Numbered from the stretch's first letter, positions 7,602-16,740 are shown. The stretch is DNA of 64,000 nucleotides from RUG100 sp050953405 (GCA_050953405.1 JBMNMP010000003.1:248001-312000); one strand, 5' to 3'. The notes: generated by a model not told the origin, from the letters alone. Program-made: numbers and translations.

Positions 7602-7640
7602 CAGCCGCGCGAGAGCATTGCTCCAGCGTGGCTGTTATTT
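7602..7640. terminator. Bidirectional terminator between convergent units
   Basis: CAGCCGCGC and GCGTGGCTG form the stem. TTATTTTT follows on the plus strand and the minus strand reads into ATTTTTG. It separates perR and its trailing RNA from the convergent Fe-S protein gene. Confidence 0.8.
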
Positions 7641-7657
7641 TTCCGGTTAAGGTGTTT

Positions 7658-8412
7658 CTATTTCTTCAGATAGCACTTGCCGCAGAGTTCCGGAGAGGGA
7701 GTGTAGTCGTATATTGCGCGGCAGTATTCCTGACAGGCCGCGTGGTCGAATCTGCCGTCTTTGACGGCCTTCGCGGGACAGACATCGGCGGTCGGGTGCC
7801 GCTTCATTCTTCTCCAGATAGTATTTGAGGAAAGCGTCATAATCAGTTGGTGCTTCCGGCCAGCTCAGCTTCCAGGTCGCCGTCGGTGAGACATGAGCCC
7901 AGCTTGCAGTACGGTCCGACTTCGGTGAAGAAGGAGCCGTTGGGTCCGATCTCTCCGAGGCCCGCCAGATAAGCCGGGATGCGGTGATCCCATTCCGGAC
8001 GGAACACGTCCTGCTGCCAGTCGGCTGGCGTATTCGTACCGCTGGTGATCCTGCCCACGGTGTCCAGAGCGCGGCGGATAGCGCCGTTGATCAAAGCGGT
8101 GAGCAGTCCGGCTTCGCGGTGCGCTGTGATCCACTCCTTTGAGGGAGCGACGCTGTTTTCCTGCGCTTTGCGCACGGCTTCTCCGTAGGGGATGTAATAT
8201 ACCACGATGGTGCCCGCGGGGCGGAAAATACTCTTGGGGTGATCGCAGTAAGCTTCCCTGTCCAGCCCCGTTAAAATGGGGTTCCTCGCCGATGCATACC
8301 CGATGACCGGTTCGCCGAAATCCGTGGCCACCCTGGGCTGCTGTTTGTAATCTTCTACTGCCTTTGCGGCATCTTCTTGTATGCGACGTTTAATGTCAAC
8401 GCCAAAGCTCAT
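7658..8412 (-). pseudogene. Fe-S protein related to epoxyqueuosine reductase-like proteins, broken by two insertions
   Basis: Reading from 8412 down, the protein starts MSFGVDIKRRIQED and contains AYLAGLGEIGPNGSFFTEVGPYCKLGSC, as in QueG-like and reductive-dehalogenase-like Fe-S proteins. The frame then stops. Dropping one base in CCGG at 7856-7859 and one in GGG at 7794-7796 (plus-strand positions) joins it through PTDYDAFLKYYLE to a C-terminal part with CPAKAV, CQEYC and CGKC. The whole product would be about 250 residues. The cysteines are fewer than in a full two-cluster ferredoxin module. AAGGAGG precedes the start. Function is unknown: QueG itself is longer and has more cysteines. The lesions resemble those in murA 1-2 kb away. 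Confidence 0.7.
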
Positions 8413-8456
8413 ATATAAGACCTCCTTCTTTTTCTACAATGTTACGGAGTAATTGT

Positions 8457-8484
8457 AGCACATATTTTCCTCATGTGCTATTAT
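8457..8484 (+). promoter_or_regulatory. Inverted repeat abutting the fumarase -10 box
   Basis: AGCACAT (8457-8463) and ATGTGCT (8473-8479) are perfect arms around a nine-base spacer. The right arm shares its last T with a likely -10 TATTAT at 8479-8484, so this is a candidate operator. Confidence 0.5.
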
Positions 8485-8503
8485 GATAATCAAGGAGAGG
8501 CAA

Positions 8504-9346
8504 ATGCGAACGATCAATACCAGCAAAATCACGAGTGCCATAGCCGAACTCGCTATGAGCACTAATTACGGTCTTACGGATGACGTGACCGGCAGGATCG
8601 AGGAATGCCGCAGGGCGGAAAGCGACCCCAGAGCAAAGGAGATCCTGGAGAAAATACAGAAGAATATTGAGATAGCAGGCGAAGAAAGTGTTCCTCTTTG
8701 TCAGGACACCGGTCTGGCCTGTGTTTTTTTGGATATCGGACAGGAAGTCTACCTGGAAGGTGAAGACCTGTATACGGCGGTCAACGAAGGCGTGCGCCGC
8801 GGGTATCAGGAGGGATTCCTGCGCAAGTCGGTCGTCGGAGATCCGCTGCGCAGAAAGAATACGGGGGACAACACTCCGGCCAGTATCCACGTGGAGATAG
8901 TGCCCGGTGACCAGGTGAAGATCACCATGGCACCCAAGGGATTCGGCTCGGAGAACATGAGCCAGATCAAGATGTTCCCGCCGTCAGCGGGAGAAGAAGG
9001 CTTTAAGGATTTCGTTGTCGACGTGGTGAGACAGGCGGGAGGTAATCCGTGCCCGCCGATCGTTGTCGGCGTAGGTATCGGAGGCACCTTCGACAAGGTG
9101 GCTTACATGGCGAAGCGCGCCCTCACACTGCCGCTCGACCACCGCAACAGCGACCCTTACTATGCCGGCATAGAAGACGAACTGCTGGAGCGCATCAACC
9201 AGCTTGACATCGGGCCGCAGGGCTTTGGCGGCAGGACGACTGCGCTGGCGGTCAACATCATACAGGCACCGACGCATATCGCAGGGATGCCTGTGGCGGT
9301 CAACATCAACTGTCATGTTTCGCGGCACGGGGTGGTGATAATATGA
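8504..9346 (+). CDS. Class I fumarate hydratase, alpha subunit
   Basis: A 280-residue alpha subunit of the two-subunit, oxygen-sensitive 4Fe-4S fumarase (N-terminal part of FumA), which interconverts fumarate and malate. Family marks are PLCQDTGLACVFLDIGQEV, GSENMSQIKMF, GGNPCPPIVVGVGIGGT and the C-terminal NINCHVSRH. The ATG at 8504 is chosen because AAGGAGAG lies just before it; an in-frame ATG 21 bases upstream is poorer. It overlaps the beta subunit gene by four bases. L(+)-tartrate dehydratase is the alternative in this family, but fumarase is more common in this arrangement. Confidence 0.9.
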   Translation: MRTINTSKITSAIAELAMSTNYGLTDDVTGRIEECRRAESDPRAKEILEKIQKNIEIAGEESVPLCQDTGLACVFLDIGQEVYLEGEDLYTAVNEGVRRGYQEGFLRKSVVGDPLRRKNTGDNTPASIHVEIVPGDQVKITMAPKGFGSENMSQIKMFPPSAGEEGFKDFVVDVVRQAGGNPCPPIVVGVGIGGTFDKVAYMAKRALTLPLDHRNSDPYYAGIEDELLERINQLDIGPQGFGGRTTALAVNIIQAPTHIAGMPVAVNINCHVSRHGVVII

Positions 9347-9882
9347 ACGAAATAAAATTGAAGGAGCCGTTCACCAAGGAGAAAATGAGCAAGCTGAAGG
9401 CGGGTGACAGCGTCCTGATCACCGGTACGATATATACCGCAAGGGATGCCGCGCACAAGAGAATGGTAGAAGCCCTGGCTAAGGGCGCAGAGCTGCCGTT
9501 CCCCATCGAGAACGCCATCATATATTATGTGGGACCGACACCTGCAAAAGAGGGCAGACCGATTGGATCAGCCGGCCCGACAACCAGCTACCGCATGGAC
9601 GCTTATGCGCCGGCGCTGCTGGATCTGGGACAGAGCGGCATGATCGGCAAGGGCCCTAGAGGTCAGAACGTGGTCGATTCCATGAAGAAGAACGGCGCTG
9701 TATATTTTGCCGCCATCGGCGGTGCGGGAGCGCTGATCAGCAAGAGCATCAAGAGCGCCAGGGTGATCGCATATGACGACCTGGGAGCCGAAGCGGTGAG
9801 AGAACTTCAAGTAGTTGATATGCCCGTGATCGTGGCCACAGACAGCACGGGATATGATCTGTACGGGAGGGAACAAAGATAA
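9343..9882 (+). CDS. Class I fumarate hydratase, beta subunit
   Basis: A 179-residue beta subunit matching the C-terminal domain of FumA. Marks are GDSVLITGTIYTARDAAHKR, YYVGPTPAKEGRPIGSAGPTTSYRMD and GKGPRG. It binds the substrate carboxylate together with the alpha subunit. ATGA overlap with the alpha gene and TAATG overlap with fbp show one transcript. With citrate synthase 10 kb away it suggests a partial TCA cycle used for biosynthesis or fermentation. Confidence 0.9.
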   Translation: MNEIKLKEPFTKEKMSKLKAGDSVLITGTIYTARDAAHKRMVEALAKGAELPFPIENAIIYYVGPTPAKEGRPIGSAGPTTSYRMDAYAPALLDLGQSGMIGKGPRGQNVVDSMKKNGAVYFAAIGGAGALISKSIKSARVIAYDDLGAEAVRELQVVDMPVIVATDSTGYDLYGREQR

Positions 9883-11828
9883 TGGATGAACGATTACTAA
9901 AGCTGATGGCGAAGAAATATCCCAACAGAAAGTCGGCCACAGGTGAGATCATCAACCTGAGAGCCGTACTGGCACTGCCCAAAGGAACGGAGTATTTTTT
10001 CAGCGATCTGCACGGAGAATATGAAGCGTTCGTGCACATGCTGAAGAGCGCGAGCGGTGTCATCAAATCAAAGATCGACGAGATATTCGCCGGTGAAATG
10101 GACGATGAAGAGCGTGAACAGCTGGCTTCACTGATATACAATGCAAAGGCGGAGCTGCGGAGAAGAAAGGCGGAGGAACCGAACTTCAACCGCTGGTGCT
10201 ACAAGACCATATACAGGCTGATACAGGTCTGCAAGTCGGTCTCCACAAAGTATACCCGCTCCAAAGTGAGAAAGCAGCTGCCTGAGTACTGGGGTGCCAG
10301 CATGGACGAGCTGCTGCATGCCGACGATGAAGCAAACCGCGCACATTACTACGGCGAGATCATCACCTCGGTGATCGAGAGCGGTATGGCGGAGAACTTT
10401 ATCGCAGAGATGGCGGCTACGGCCAGCAAGCTGGCTATCGACAAGCTGCACATCATCGGTGATATCTGGGACAGGGGAGCGCATCCCGACCAGATCATGG
10501 ACTACCTCATGGAATATAATGACATCGATTTTCAGTGGGGCAATCACGATATCGTATGGATGGGAGCAGCCACAGGCAACTGGGCCTGCATCACGAACAT
10601 CCTCAGAATGAACATCAGTTACAACAATTTCGATATGCTGGAAGTGGGCTACGGCTTCAACCTGAGGGCCCTTTCACAGTTCGCGCAGGAAGTCTACGGT
10701 GACGACCCCTGCGAATTCTTCAAGCCGAAGGTCTTCGAGAACAGCAAATTTGACCCGGTCTCCGAAGCTCTGGCTGCAAAGATGCACAAGGCCATTGCGA
10801 TCTGCCAGTTCAAGGTGGAAGGCCAGAGGATAATGGAGCATCCGGAGTACGGCCTGGAGCACAGGCTGCTGCTCGACAAAATAGATTTCGACAGGGGCAC
10901 CATCGACCTCCACGGAGTGGAGTACGAGCTGCGCGACAAGAATCTGCCCACGGTCGATCCCGGGGATCCTTACAAGCTGACCGAGGGTGAGGAACGCATG
11001 CTCCGCGCCCTGGAAGCCAGCGTGCTCCACAGCAGACTGCTGCAGAAACACATCAGATTCCTCTTCAGCCACGGCGCACTTTACAAAGTGCAGAACAACA
11101 ACCTCTTTTTCCACGGTTGTCTGCCGATGGATGAAGACGGCAACTTTGTGGACTGCACTGTCAACGGACATACATACAAGGGCAAAGCTTATATGGACTA
11201 TCTGGACGACCAGATCAGAAAGTCTTTCTTCGACCCCGAAGAATCGGATGAGACCGGACACCAGGGCGACCTGATGTGGTATATGTGGCTCAGCAGCAAG
11301 TCGCCGCTGTTCGGCAAGGATCAGATGACGACTTTCGAGCGCCTCTTCATCGCGGATAAGGCGACGCACAAGGAACATACGGTTCCTTATTACCGCCTCA
11401 TCAACGAACGCGAACACTGCGAGACGATCCTCAAGGAGTTCGGACTGGACCCCGGGAGCGGGCACATCCTCAACGGTCACGTGCCGGTGAAGATCAAGGA
11501 TGGAGAGAGTCCCGTCAAGGGCGGCGGCAAGCTGATCGTTATCGACGGCGGTATCTCCAAAGCTTATCAGAAGACGACCGGCATTGCCGGATACACCTTC
11601 ATATACAATTCGCGCTTTATGGCGCTGGCGGAGCACCAGCACTACGAGCCCATGAGGGCGGATGGATCGCAGGTCTTCCACGCGCCGACGATACGTACGC
11701 TGGAGGTCCTCCCCAAGAGGATGATGGTCAGTGACACGGATCAGGCGGATGAGATCAACGAAAAGATCGAAGCCCTGCGCGCACTCGTCGAGGCTTACAA
11801 GCACGGGACGATCAAAGAAGTATACTGA
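9882..11828 (+). CDS. fbp: Class III fructose-1,6-bisphosphatase
   Basis: A 648-residue Firmicutes-type fructose-bisphosphatase of the metallophosphatase fold, hydrolysing fructose 1,6-bisphosphate for gluconeogenesis. Metal-binding motifs are FFSDLHGEYEAF, IIGDIWDRG and WGNHD, in the correct order; later histidines include LFSHGALY and NGHVPVK. Length fits the family (about 640-670). It starts at an ATG overlapping the fumarase beta stop, so fumarase and fbp are probably co-transcribed, coupling dicarboxylate flow to gluconeogenesis. A terminator follows. Confidence 0.94.
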   Translation: MDERLLKLMAKKYPNRKSATGEIINLRAVLALPKGTEYFFSDLHGEYEAFVHMLKSASGVIKSKIDEIFAGEMDDEEREQLASLIYNAKAELRRRKAEEPNFNRWCYKTIYRLIQVCKSVSTKYTRSKVRKQLPEYWGASMDELLHADDEANRAHYYGEIITSVIESGMAENFIAEMAATASKLAIDKLHIIGDIWDRGAHPDQIMDYLMEYNDIDFQWGNHDIVWMGAATGNWACITNILRMNISYNNFDMLEVGYGFNLRALSQFAQEVYGDDPCEFFKPKVFENSKFDPVSEALAAKMHKAIAICQFKVEGQRIMEHPEYGLEHRLLLDKIDFDRGTIDLHGVEYELRDKNLPTVDPGDPYKLTEGEERMLRALEASVLHSRLLQKHIRFLFSHGALYKVQNNNLFFHGCLPMDEDGNFVDCTVNGHTYKGKAYMDYLDDQIRKSFFDPEESDETGHQGDLMWYMWLSSKSPLFGKDQMTTFERLFIADKATHKEHTVPYYRLINEREHCETILKEFGLDPGSGHILNGHVPVKIKDGESPVKGGGKLIVIDGGISKAYQKTTGIAGYTFIYNSRFMALAEHQHYEPMRADGSQVFHAPTIRTLEVLPKRMMVSDTDQADEINEKIEALRALVEAYKHGTIKEVY

Positions 11829-11844
11829 GAACGAAAAAACACTT

Positions 11845-11897
11845 GAGGCTCCGGCGTCGCCCTGCGCGGTGCAGAGGCCGGAGACCTCATTTATTTT
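11845..11897 (+). terminator. Terminator after fbp
   Basis: GAGGCTCCGG and CCGGAGACCTC form a long stem around a large loop, followed by ATTTATTTT. Confidence 0.75.
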
Positions 11898-11917
11898 GGG
11901 CAACATCGCTAAACCAC

Positions 11918-11947
11918 TTTACAAATCGCCATGGCTTATTGTATAAT
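11918..11947 (+). promoter_or_regulatory. Promoter of tRNA-Arg
   Basis: TTTACA at 11918-11923 and TATAAT at 11942-11947, spacing 18, about 27 bases before the mature tRNA. Confidence 0.75.
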
Positions 11948-11974
11948 CAAGAACGTGCACAAAATGAATAACAC

Positions 11975-12051
11975 GGGCCACTAGCTCAGCTGGATAGAGT
12001 AGGACACTACGAATGTCAAGGTCGGGGGTTCGAATCCCTCGTGGCTCACCA
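11975..12051 (+). tRNA. tRNA-Arg (anticodon ACG)
   Basis: A full cloverleaf of 77 bases with encoded CCA. The acceptor pairs GGGCCAC with GTGGCTC, the D-arm reads GCTC...GAGT, the anticodon loop is CTACGAA (anticodon ACG), and the T-arm is GGGGG-TTCGAAT-CCCTC. The outermost anticodon-stem pair is a G-A mismatch. ACG is normally deaminated to ICG and reads CGU, CGC and CGA. Confidence 0.96.
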
Positions 12052-12056
12052 AAGTA

Positions 12057-12079
12057 AAAGACGCTGCAAGGCGTCTTTT
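12057..12079 (+). terminator. Terminator after tRNA-Arg
   Basis: AAAAGACGC and GCGTCTTTT pair around a six-base loop, right after the tRNA. Confidence 0.85.
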
Positions 12080-12131
12080 GCGTTGACTTTAAACGCCGGG
12101 GACAGGGCCCCTGACAGGGTGAAAATAAGGT

Positions 12132-12160
12132 TTGTATAATAGGTATAAAAGGCATATAAT
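12132..12160 (+). promoter_or_regulatory. Promoter of the hyp operon
   Basis: TTGTAT at 12132-12137 and TATAAT at 12155-12160, spacing 17; AAGGAG follows before the hypA start. Confidence 0.75.
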
Positions 12161-12183
12161 ATTGTGAGGTAAGGAGCAGAATC

Positions 12184-12525
12184 ATGCACGAATATCCGAT
12201 AACTGAACAGATAGTAAAGATGGCTGTCAAACATTGCCGGGAGTCCGGCGCGGAAAGAGTCGTCAAGATCAACCTGGTGTGCGGAGACTATTCGGGGTTT
12301 GTACCGGAGTCCATACACCTGTATTTTGATTTGATTGCGGAGAACACCATCTGTGACGGTGCCGATATAGACATCAAGAGGGTGAAGCCGAAGATGAGAT
12401 GCCCCGCCTGCGGCAAGTTGTTTGTGAGAAAGCCGCTTTCTTTCGCCTGCCCTGACTGCGGTGCAGACGGAGAGCCTACTGATATAGGCAAAGAATTTTA
12501 TATTGAAAGCGTGGAGGTAGAATAA
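12184..12525 (+). CDS. hypA: Hydrogenase nickel incorporation protein HypA
   Basis: A 113-residue nickel metallochaperone that works with HypB to deliver Ni to [NiFe]-hydrogenase. The N-terminal MHE nickel motif is present (MHEYPITEQIV). The zinc site is CPAC and CPDC. It opens an unbroken run of six hyp genes with very short gaps or overlaps. Confidence 0.94.
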   Translation: MHEYPITEQIVKMAVKHCRESGAERVVKINLVCGDYSGFVPESIHLYFDLIAENTICDGADIDIKRVKPKMRCPACGKLFVRKPLSFACPDCGADGEPTDIGKEFYIESVEVE

Positions 12526-13209
12526 ATGCACGACGTAAAGAAAGTCGATGTGATGGAAGGCATCATGGATGAAAACGATCACATCGCAGAGCATGTCGCC
12601 GAGCACATGGCGGCTCACGGGATCCTTGTAGTCAACGAGATGGGAGGTCCGGGAGTCGGCAAGACGACCACCCTGAAGAATATATTCAAACACCTCGATG
12701 GTGTCAAACCATATGTTATCGAAGGTGATATCGAATCTGATATCGACACACAGGACCTCAGAGGACTGGGCGTTGACGCTTATCAGATCAATACCTTTGG
12801 CGCCTGCCATCTGGACGCGCCTATGGTGGATCACACCATCGACCATATGGATATGGCAGAGCGCGGCATCCTCTTTATAGAAAATGTCGGCAATCTGGTG
12901 TGCCCTGCGGAGTTCTCGATCGGAGAGCATGTAAAGATGCTGATATCAACAGTCACCGAGGGAAGCGACAAGCCGTACAAATACCCGCTGGCTTTTGAAA
13001 AGGCAGACATCATCATACTCAACAAGATGGATCTCGTACCCTATCTGGATTTCGATGAAGAATATTTCATGAAGGGCGTGAGGGCTCTGAACAAGGATGT
13101 ACCGGTCTTCAAAGTGAGTGGAAAGACAGGGGAAGGCTTCCAGGAAGTTGCTGACTGGCTGAAGGATAGAGCCGGAAAGCTGGAAGTCAAAGAACATCAC
13201 CATGGCTAG
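12526..13209 (+). CDS. hypB: Hydrogenase nickel incorporation GTPase HypB
   Basis: A 227-residue GTPase that powers nickel insertion. The P-loop is GGPGVGKTTTLKN near residue 41, the metal-binding CH pair is FGACHLD, and NKMD gives the guanine specificity motif. The histidine-rich N-terminal nickel store found in some HypB proteins is absent, but the C-terminus ends HHHG. Its end overlaps hypF by eight bases. Confidence 0.94.
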   Translation: MHDVKKVDVMEGIMDENDHIAEHVAEHMAAHGILVVNEMGGPGVGKTTTLKNIFKHLDGVKPYVIEGDIESDIDTQDLRGLGVDAYQINTFGACHLDAPMVDHTIDHMDMAERGILFIENVGNLVCPAEFSIGEHVKMLISTVTEGSDKPYKYPLAFEKADIIILNKMDLVPYLDFDEEYFMKGVRALNKDVPVFKVSGKTGEGFQEVADWLKDRAGKLEVKEHHHG

Positions 13210-15475
13210 AAAAGTTACTGAGCGCATCAAAATATGGGGAATCGTGCAGGGAGTCGGCTTCAGGCCGGCCGTTGCCAAGATAGCTGACGAGCTCGATATG
13301 AGGGGCGAAGTGCTCAATATCGGCGGTCTGATGGAGATAGTGCTGACAGACACCGAAAAGCGCATCAGCGAATTTATAGAGGTATTGCGCGCTGAAAAAC
13401 CTGCTCCCGCGGAGATAGTCCACATCAGCAGGGAACGGATCGAAGAGCGCGATTTTGATGGCTTTACAATATTAGAGAGTGATGAAGGAGACCGCGATAT
13501 CGCAATGATACCCGCGGATCTTTCGGTTTGCCCTCATTGCCTCGAGGAGATGCTCGACCCCGATAACCGCAGGTACTTGTACCCCTTCATCAGCTGCATG
13601 GAGTGCGGACCGAGATACACGATAGTAGACAGATTTCCCTACGACCGGGAGAACACATCGATGGCAGACTTTGAGATGTGCGATCAGTGCCGTGAGGAAT
13701 ATACAGATATAAGCGACCGCAGGTACCACGCGCAGACCATTTCCTGCCACGACTGCGGGCCCCAGATGGATTTCAAACTGAACGGCGACCACATGTGCAA
13801 CAAGACGGAGCTTCACAAGGCGGCGGCGCTGCTCAAAGAGGGCAGAGTCATCGCCTTCAAGAGTGTCGGCGGCTACAACCTCGTGGCCAACCCGTTCGAT
13901 ATGGACGCGGTGAGAGACCTCAGAGTGATCAAAAAGCGCGACCAGAAACCGTTTGCCGTGATGTTCAAGGATCTCGATGAAGTGAAGAATTACTGCCATG
14001 TGGATGATGTGCAGGCGAGACTGCTGGAGTCTTCAGCCAAGCCGATCGTCCTCCTGGAGAGGAAGACCGTGGAGGAACTGGAAGAATTCCGGCCGCGGAA
14101 TTATTCGGAGATCGCCAGGAGCCGTTTCATCGGTTCCTTCCTGCCCAGCATGGGCGCCCAGTATATTCTGCTGGCGCTCTTCGGAGGCCCGCTGATCTTT
14201 ACCAGCGCTAACCGTTCCGACATGCCGATCATCAAGGATGACAGTGTGATGCTGCAGATGATGGAACACGAGGAACTGATCGCGGAGGCTTTCTACAATC
14301 ACCGCAAGATCAGGGTCAGCGTCGACGATTCAGTGGTCAGGGTGATCGACGGACAGCCGCAGATGATAAGGCGTTCCAAGGGATACGTTCCCGTTCCGCT
14401 GTACATACGCGGGGCCGCAGGAGAAATATTCGCGGCCGGCGGACAGCTGAAGAATTCGTTCTCCCTGAGCAAGGGTCCCTTCGCTTATATCAGTCAGTAC
14501 TTTGGCGACATGGACACCGTACAGAGCCAGGAGATATACACCGCGAACGTGGACCGCATGGCGGAACTGTTTCGCATCAGGCCGCAGAAAGTGGTCTGCG
14601 ATCTGCATCCGCTGTACTTCACAACGCGCTTTGCGGAGAATTATGCTAGGGAGCACGATCTGCCGCTGATGAAGGTGCAGCATCACCACGCCCATGTGGC
14701 TTCGGTGATGGCCGAGCACGACCTGCGCGGTCCCCTGATAGGGGTCAGCTTTGACGGCACCGGATACGGTACGGACGGCGCCATCTGGGGCGGGGAGTTC
14801 CTGCTCTGCGAGGGTGCCGATTTCAGGCGCTCGGCGCATTTGAAATACATCGATATGATCGGCGGCGACGGCTCCATGAAGGAAGGCTGGAAATCGGCGT
14901 TCTGTTATATGCACGCCTTCGAGCATGATGAAATGCTGACGCAGGATTATGAAATCATGCCGAACATACGCGGCATCATCGATTATGCGCTGGAGAACAG
15001 GACCCTGGAAGAATACGATGACCAGAAGGCGACGGTCTTCAAGGTACTGGACGCCGGTGTGAATGTATACCGCAGTTCCAGCATGGGAAGGCTCTTCGAC
15101 GCCGTGGCGGCACTGCTGGGGATCTGCCCCTACAACAGTTACGAGGGTCAGTGCGCCATGATGCTGGAAGACGCGGCGGCCAGATATCAGTCGGGCGAAA
15201 GCGATGAAGACGCGGACGAGCTGGCTTATAATTTCCACCTGAATGTGGCGGACATGATCCTGAAGCAGTGCGTGCGCATCTGGGAGGATCATGGCTGTGA
15301 GCAGGTAGTCCTCACCGGCGGTGTATTCCAGAACAGGATCCTGATGGAAGAAACACTGAAACGTCTGCGTGAAGAACGCTTCGAGACGTATTACAATATA
15401 TCGGTAAGCCCCAACGACGGGGGCATAGCGCTCGGTCAGACTTTTCTGGCCGCAATAGACGAGGAGGAAGAATAG
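13202..15475 (+). CDS. hypF: Carbamoyltransferase HypF
   Basis: A 757-residue enzyme that makes the thiocarbamate used by HypE for the cyanide ligands of the [NiFe] site. Domains in order: acylphosphatase (IWGIVQGVGFRP, residues 8-90), two zinc fingers (CPHCLEEM...CMECGP and CDQCREEY...CHDCGP, about 105-190), YrdC-like (about 200-380) and Kae1-like (VQHHHAHVASVMAEH and LTGGVFQN). Normal length for the family. The overlap with hypB implies coupled translation. Confidence 0.95.
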   Translation: MARKVTERIKIWGIVQGVGFRPAVAKIADELDMRGEVLNIGGLMEIVLTDTEKRISEFIEVLRAEKPAPAEIVHISRERIEERDFDGFTILESDEGDRDIAMIPADLSVCPHCLEEMLDPDNRRYLYPFISCMECGPRYTIVDRFPYDRENTSMADFEMCDQCREEYTDISDRRYHAQTISCHDCGPQMDFKLNGDHMCNKTELHKAAALLKEGRVIAFKSVGGYNLVANPFDMDAVRDLRVIKKRDQKPFAVMFKDLDEVKNYCHVDDVQARLLESSAKPIVLLERKTVEELEEFRPRNYSEIARSRFIGSFLPSMGAQYILLALFGGPLIFTSANRSDMPIIKDDSVMLQMMEHEELIAEAFYNHRKIRVSVDDSVVRVIDGQPQMIRRSKGYVPVPLYIRGAAGEIFAAGGQLKNSFSLSKGPFAYISQYFGDMDTVQSQEIYTANVDRMAELFRIRPQKVVCDLHPLYFTTRFAENYAREHDLPLMKVQHHHAHVASVMAEHDLRGPLIGVSFDGTGYGTDGAIWGGEFLLCEGADFRRSAHLKYIDMIGGDGSMKEGWKSAFCYMHAFEHDEMLTQDYEIMPNIRGIIDYALENRTLEEYDDQKATVFKVLDAGVNVYRSSSMGRLFDAVAALLGICPYNSYEGQCAMMLEDAAARYQSGESDEDADELAYNFHLNVADMILKQCVRIWEDHGCEQVVLTGGVFQNRILMEETLKRLREERFETYYNISVSPNDGGIALGQTFLAAIDEEEE

Positions 15476-15478
15476 AAA

Positions 15479-15694
15479 ATGTGCATAGCTATACCGGGAA
15501 AAGTTATTGAAATCAACGGCAGCCAGGCCAAGGCGGATTTTTCCGGCAACGTGGTCGATGTGAACACCGGACTGGTGGAGCCCAAGGTGGGTCAGTACGT
15601 TCTGGTGCACGCGGGATGCGCGATCGAAGTCATGGAAAAAGATAAAGCCGAGGAGCTAATCGATCTCTTCAAAGAACTGGAAGAACTGCAATGA
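15479..15694 (+). CDS. hypC: Hydrogenase assembly chaperone HypC
   Basis: A 71-residue chaperone starting MCIAIPGKV, with the essential Cys2 that coordinates the Fe(CN)2CO unit and shuttles it with HypD to the large subunit. It has its own ribosome binding site (GAGGAGGAAG) and overlaps hypD by four bases. Confidence 0.94.
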   Translation: MCIAIPGKVIEINGSQAKADFSGNVVDVNTGLVEPKVGQYVLVHAGCAIEVMEKDKAEELIDLFKELEELQ

Positions 15695-16731
15695 AAGTAA
15701 ACGAGATAATAGATTACCTCAAAAAATATGACGGACCGGAGGTAAAGCTGATGGAAGTCTGCGGTACACACACGGCTTCGATTTTCAAGAACGGCATCCG
15801 CGATCTGATATCACCGAAGATAAAGCTGATATCGGGCCCGGGATGCCCGGTCTGCGTCACTCCGGCAGCTTACATCGACAAGGTAGCTGAGTATGCCCTC
15901 ACCGAGGGCAACATGGTGCTCACCTTCGGCGACATGATGAAGGTGCCGGGCACCAGGGGCAGCCTGTCCGAATTGAAGGGCAGGGGTGCCAGGGTGGAGA
16001 TCATGTATTCCCCGTTCGAAGCCATAGAAAAAGCCAAGGCCGACCCGGATACCACATATGTAGTGGCCGCGGTGGGCTTTGAGACCACGGCACCGGCTTA
16101 TGCGCTGATGATCAGCGAGGCCCGCAGGAACGGAATACAGAATATCAGGCTGGTGACCGCGCTGAAGACGATCGTGCCCGCACTCAGGTGGATCTGCGAG
16201 AACCAGAACGACATCTCGGGATTCATCTGCCCGGGACATGTGAGCGTGATCATCGGCAGCAAGGTCTACGAAGAACTGGCAGCCAGGTATCACAAGCCGT
16301 TCGTGGTCGCCGGGTTTGAAGCGGAACACATCCTGGCTGTGGTCTACGATATCGTGAGACAGCTGGAGCAGGACAGGGCGCAGGTGGATAACCTGTATAC
16401 GAATGCCGTGCGCGATGAGGGAAATACCAGAGCCCTCGAGGTGCTGCATCAATGTTTCCAGCCGGGACCTGCTATGTGGCGCGGTCTCGGTATTATACCG
16501 GATTCGGGACTATATCTGTCCGGTGATTATGCAGCTTACGACGGCGGCAGCATGGGTCTTGATGAAGACATGGAACTGCCGGAAGCATGTTCCTGCAGCG
16601 AAGTTATAACCGGAAAAATCAATCCCGATCAGTGCAGGATGTTCGGTACGGGATGCACCCCGACGGATCCATACGGTCCCTGCATGGTCTCCGCGGAGGG
16701 AGCCTGCGGCATATGGTACAGAAACAGATAA
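15691..16731 (+). CDS. hypD: Hydrogenase formation protein HypD
   Basis: A 346-residue 4Fe-4S scaffold protein that, with HypC, builds the Fe(CN)2CO centre. Family motifs are MEVCGTHTASIFKNGIRDL, SGPGCPVCVTP, the AAVGFETTAPAYA segment, and C-terminal cysteines in ACSCSEVITGKI, MFGTGCTP and GACGIWYRN. Length fits the family. Confidence 0.95.
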   Translation: MKVNEIIDYLKKYDGPEVKLMEVCGTHTASIFKNGIRDLISPKIKLISGPGCPVCVTPAAYIDKVAEYALTEGNMVLTFGDMMKVPGTRGSLSELKGRGARVEIMYSPFEAIEKAKADPDTTYVVAAVGFETTAPAYALMISEARRNGIQNIRLVTALKTIVPALRWICENQNDISGFICPGHVSVIIGSKVYEELAARYHKPFVVAGFEAEHILAVVYDIVRQLEQDRAQVDNLYTNAVRDEGNTRALEVLHQCFQPGPAMWRGLGIIPDSGLYLSGDYAAYDGGSMGLDEDMELPEACSCSEVITGKINPDQCRMFGTGCTPTDPYGPCMVSAEGACGIWYRNR

Positions 16732-16740
16732 GGAGATAAC

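Noticed and set aside
9749..15610. Long antisense frames (for example opposite fbp and hypF)
   Set aside because: They lack ribosome binding sites and family similarity and mirror strongly coding plus-strand genes; they are shadows of codon bias.
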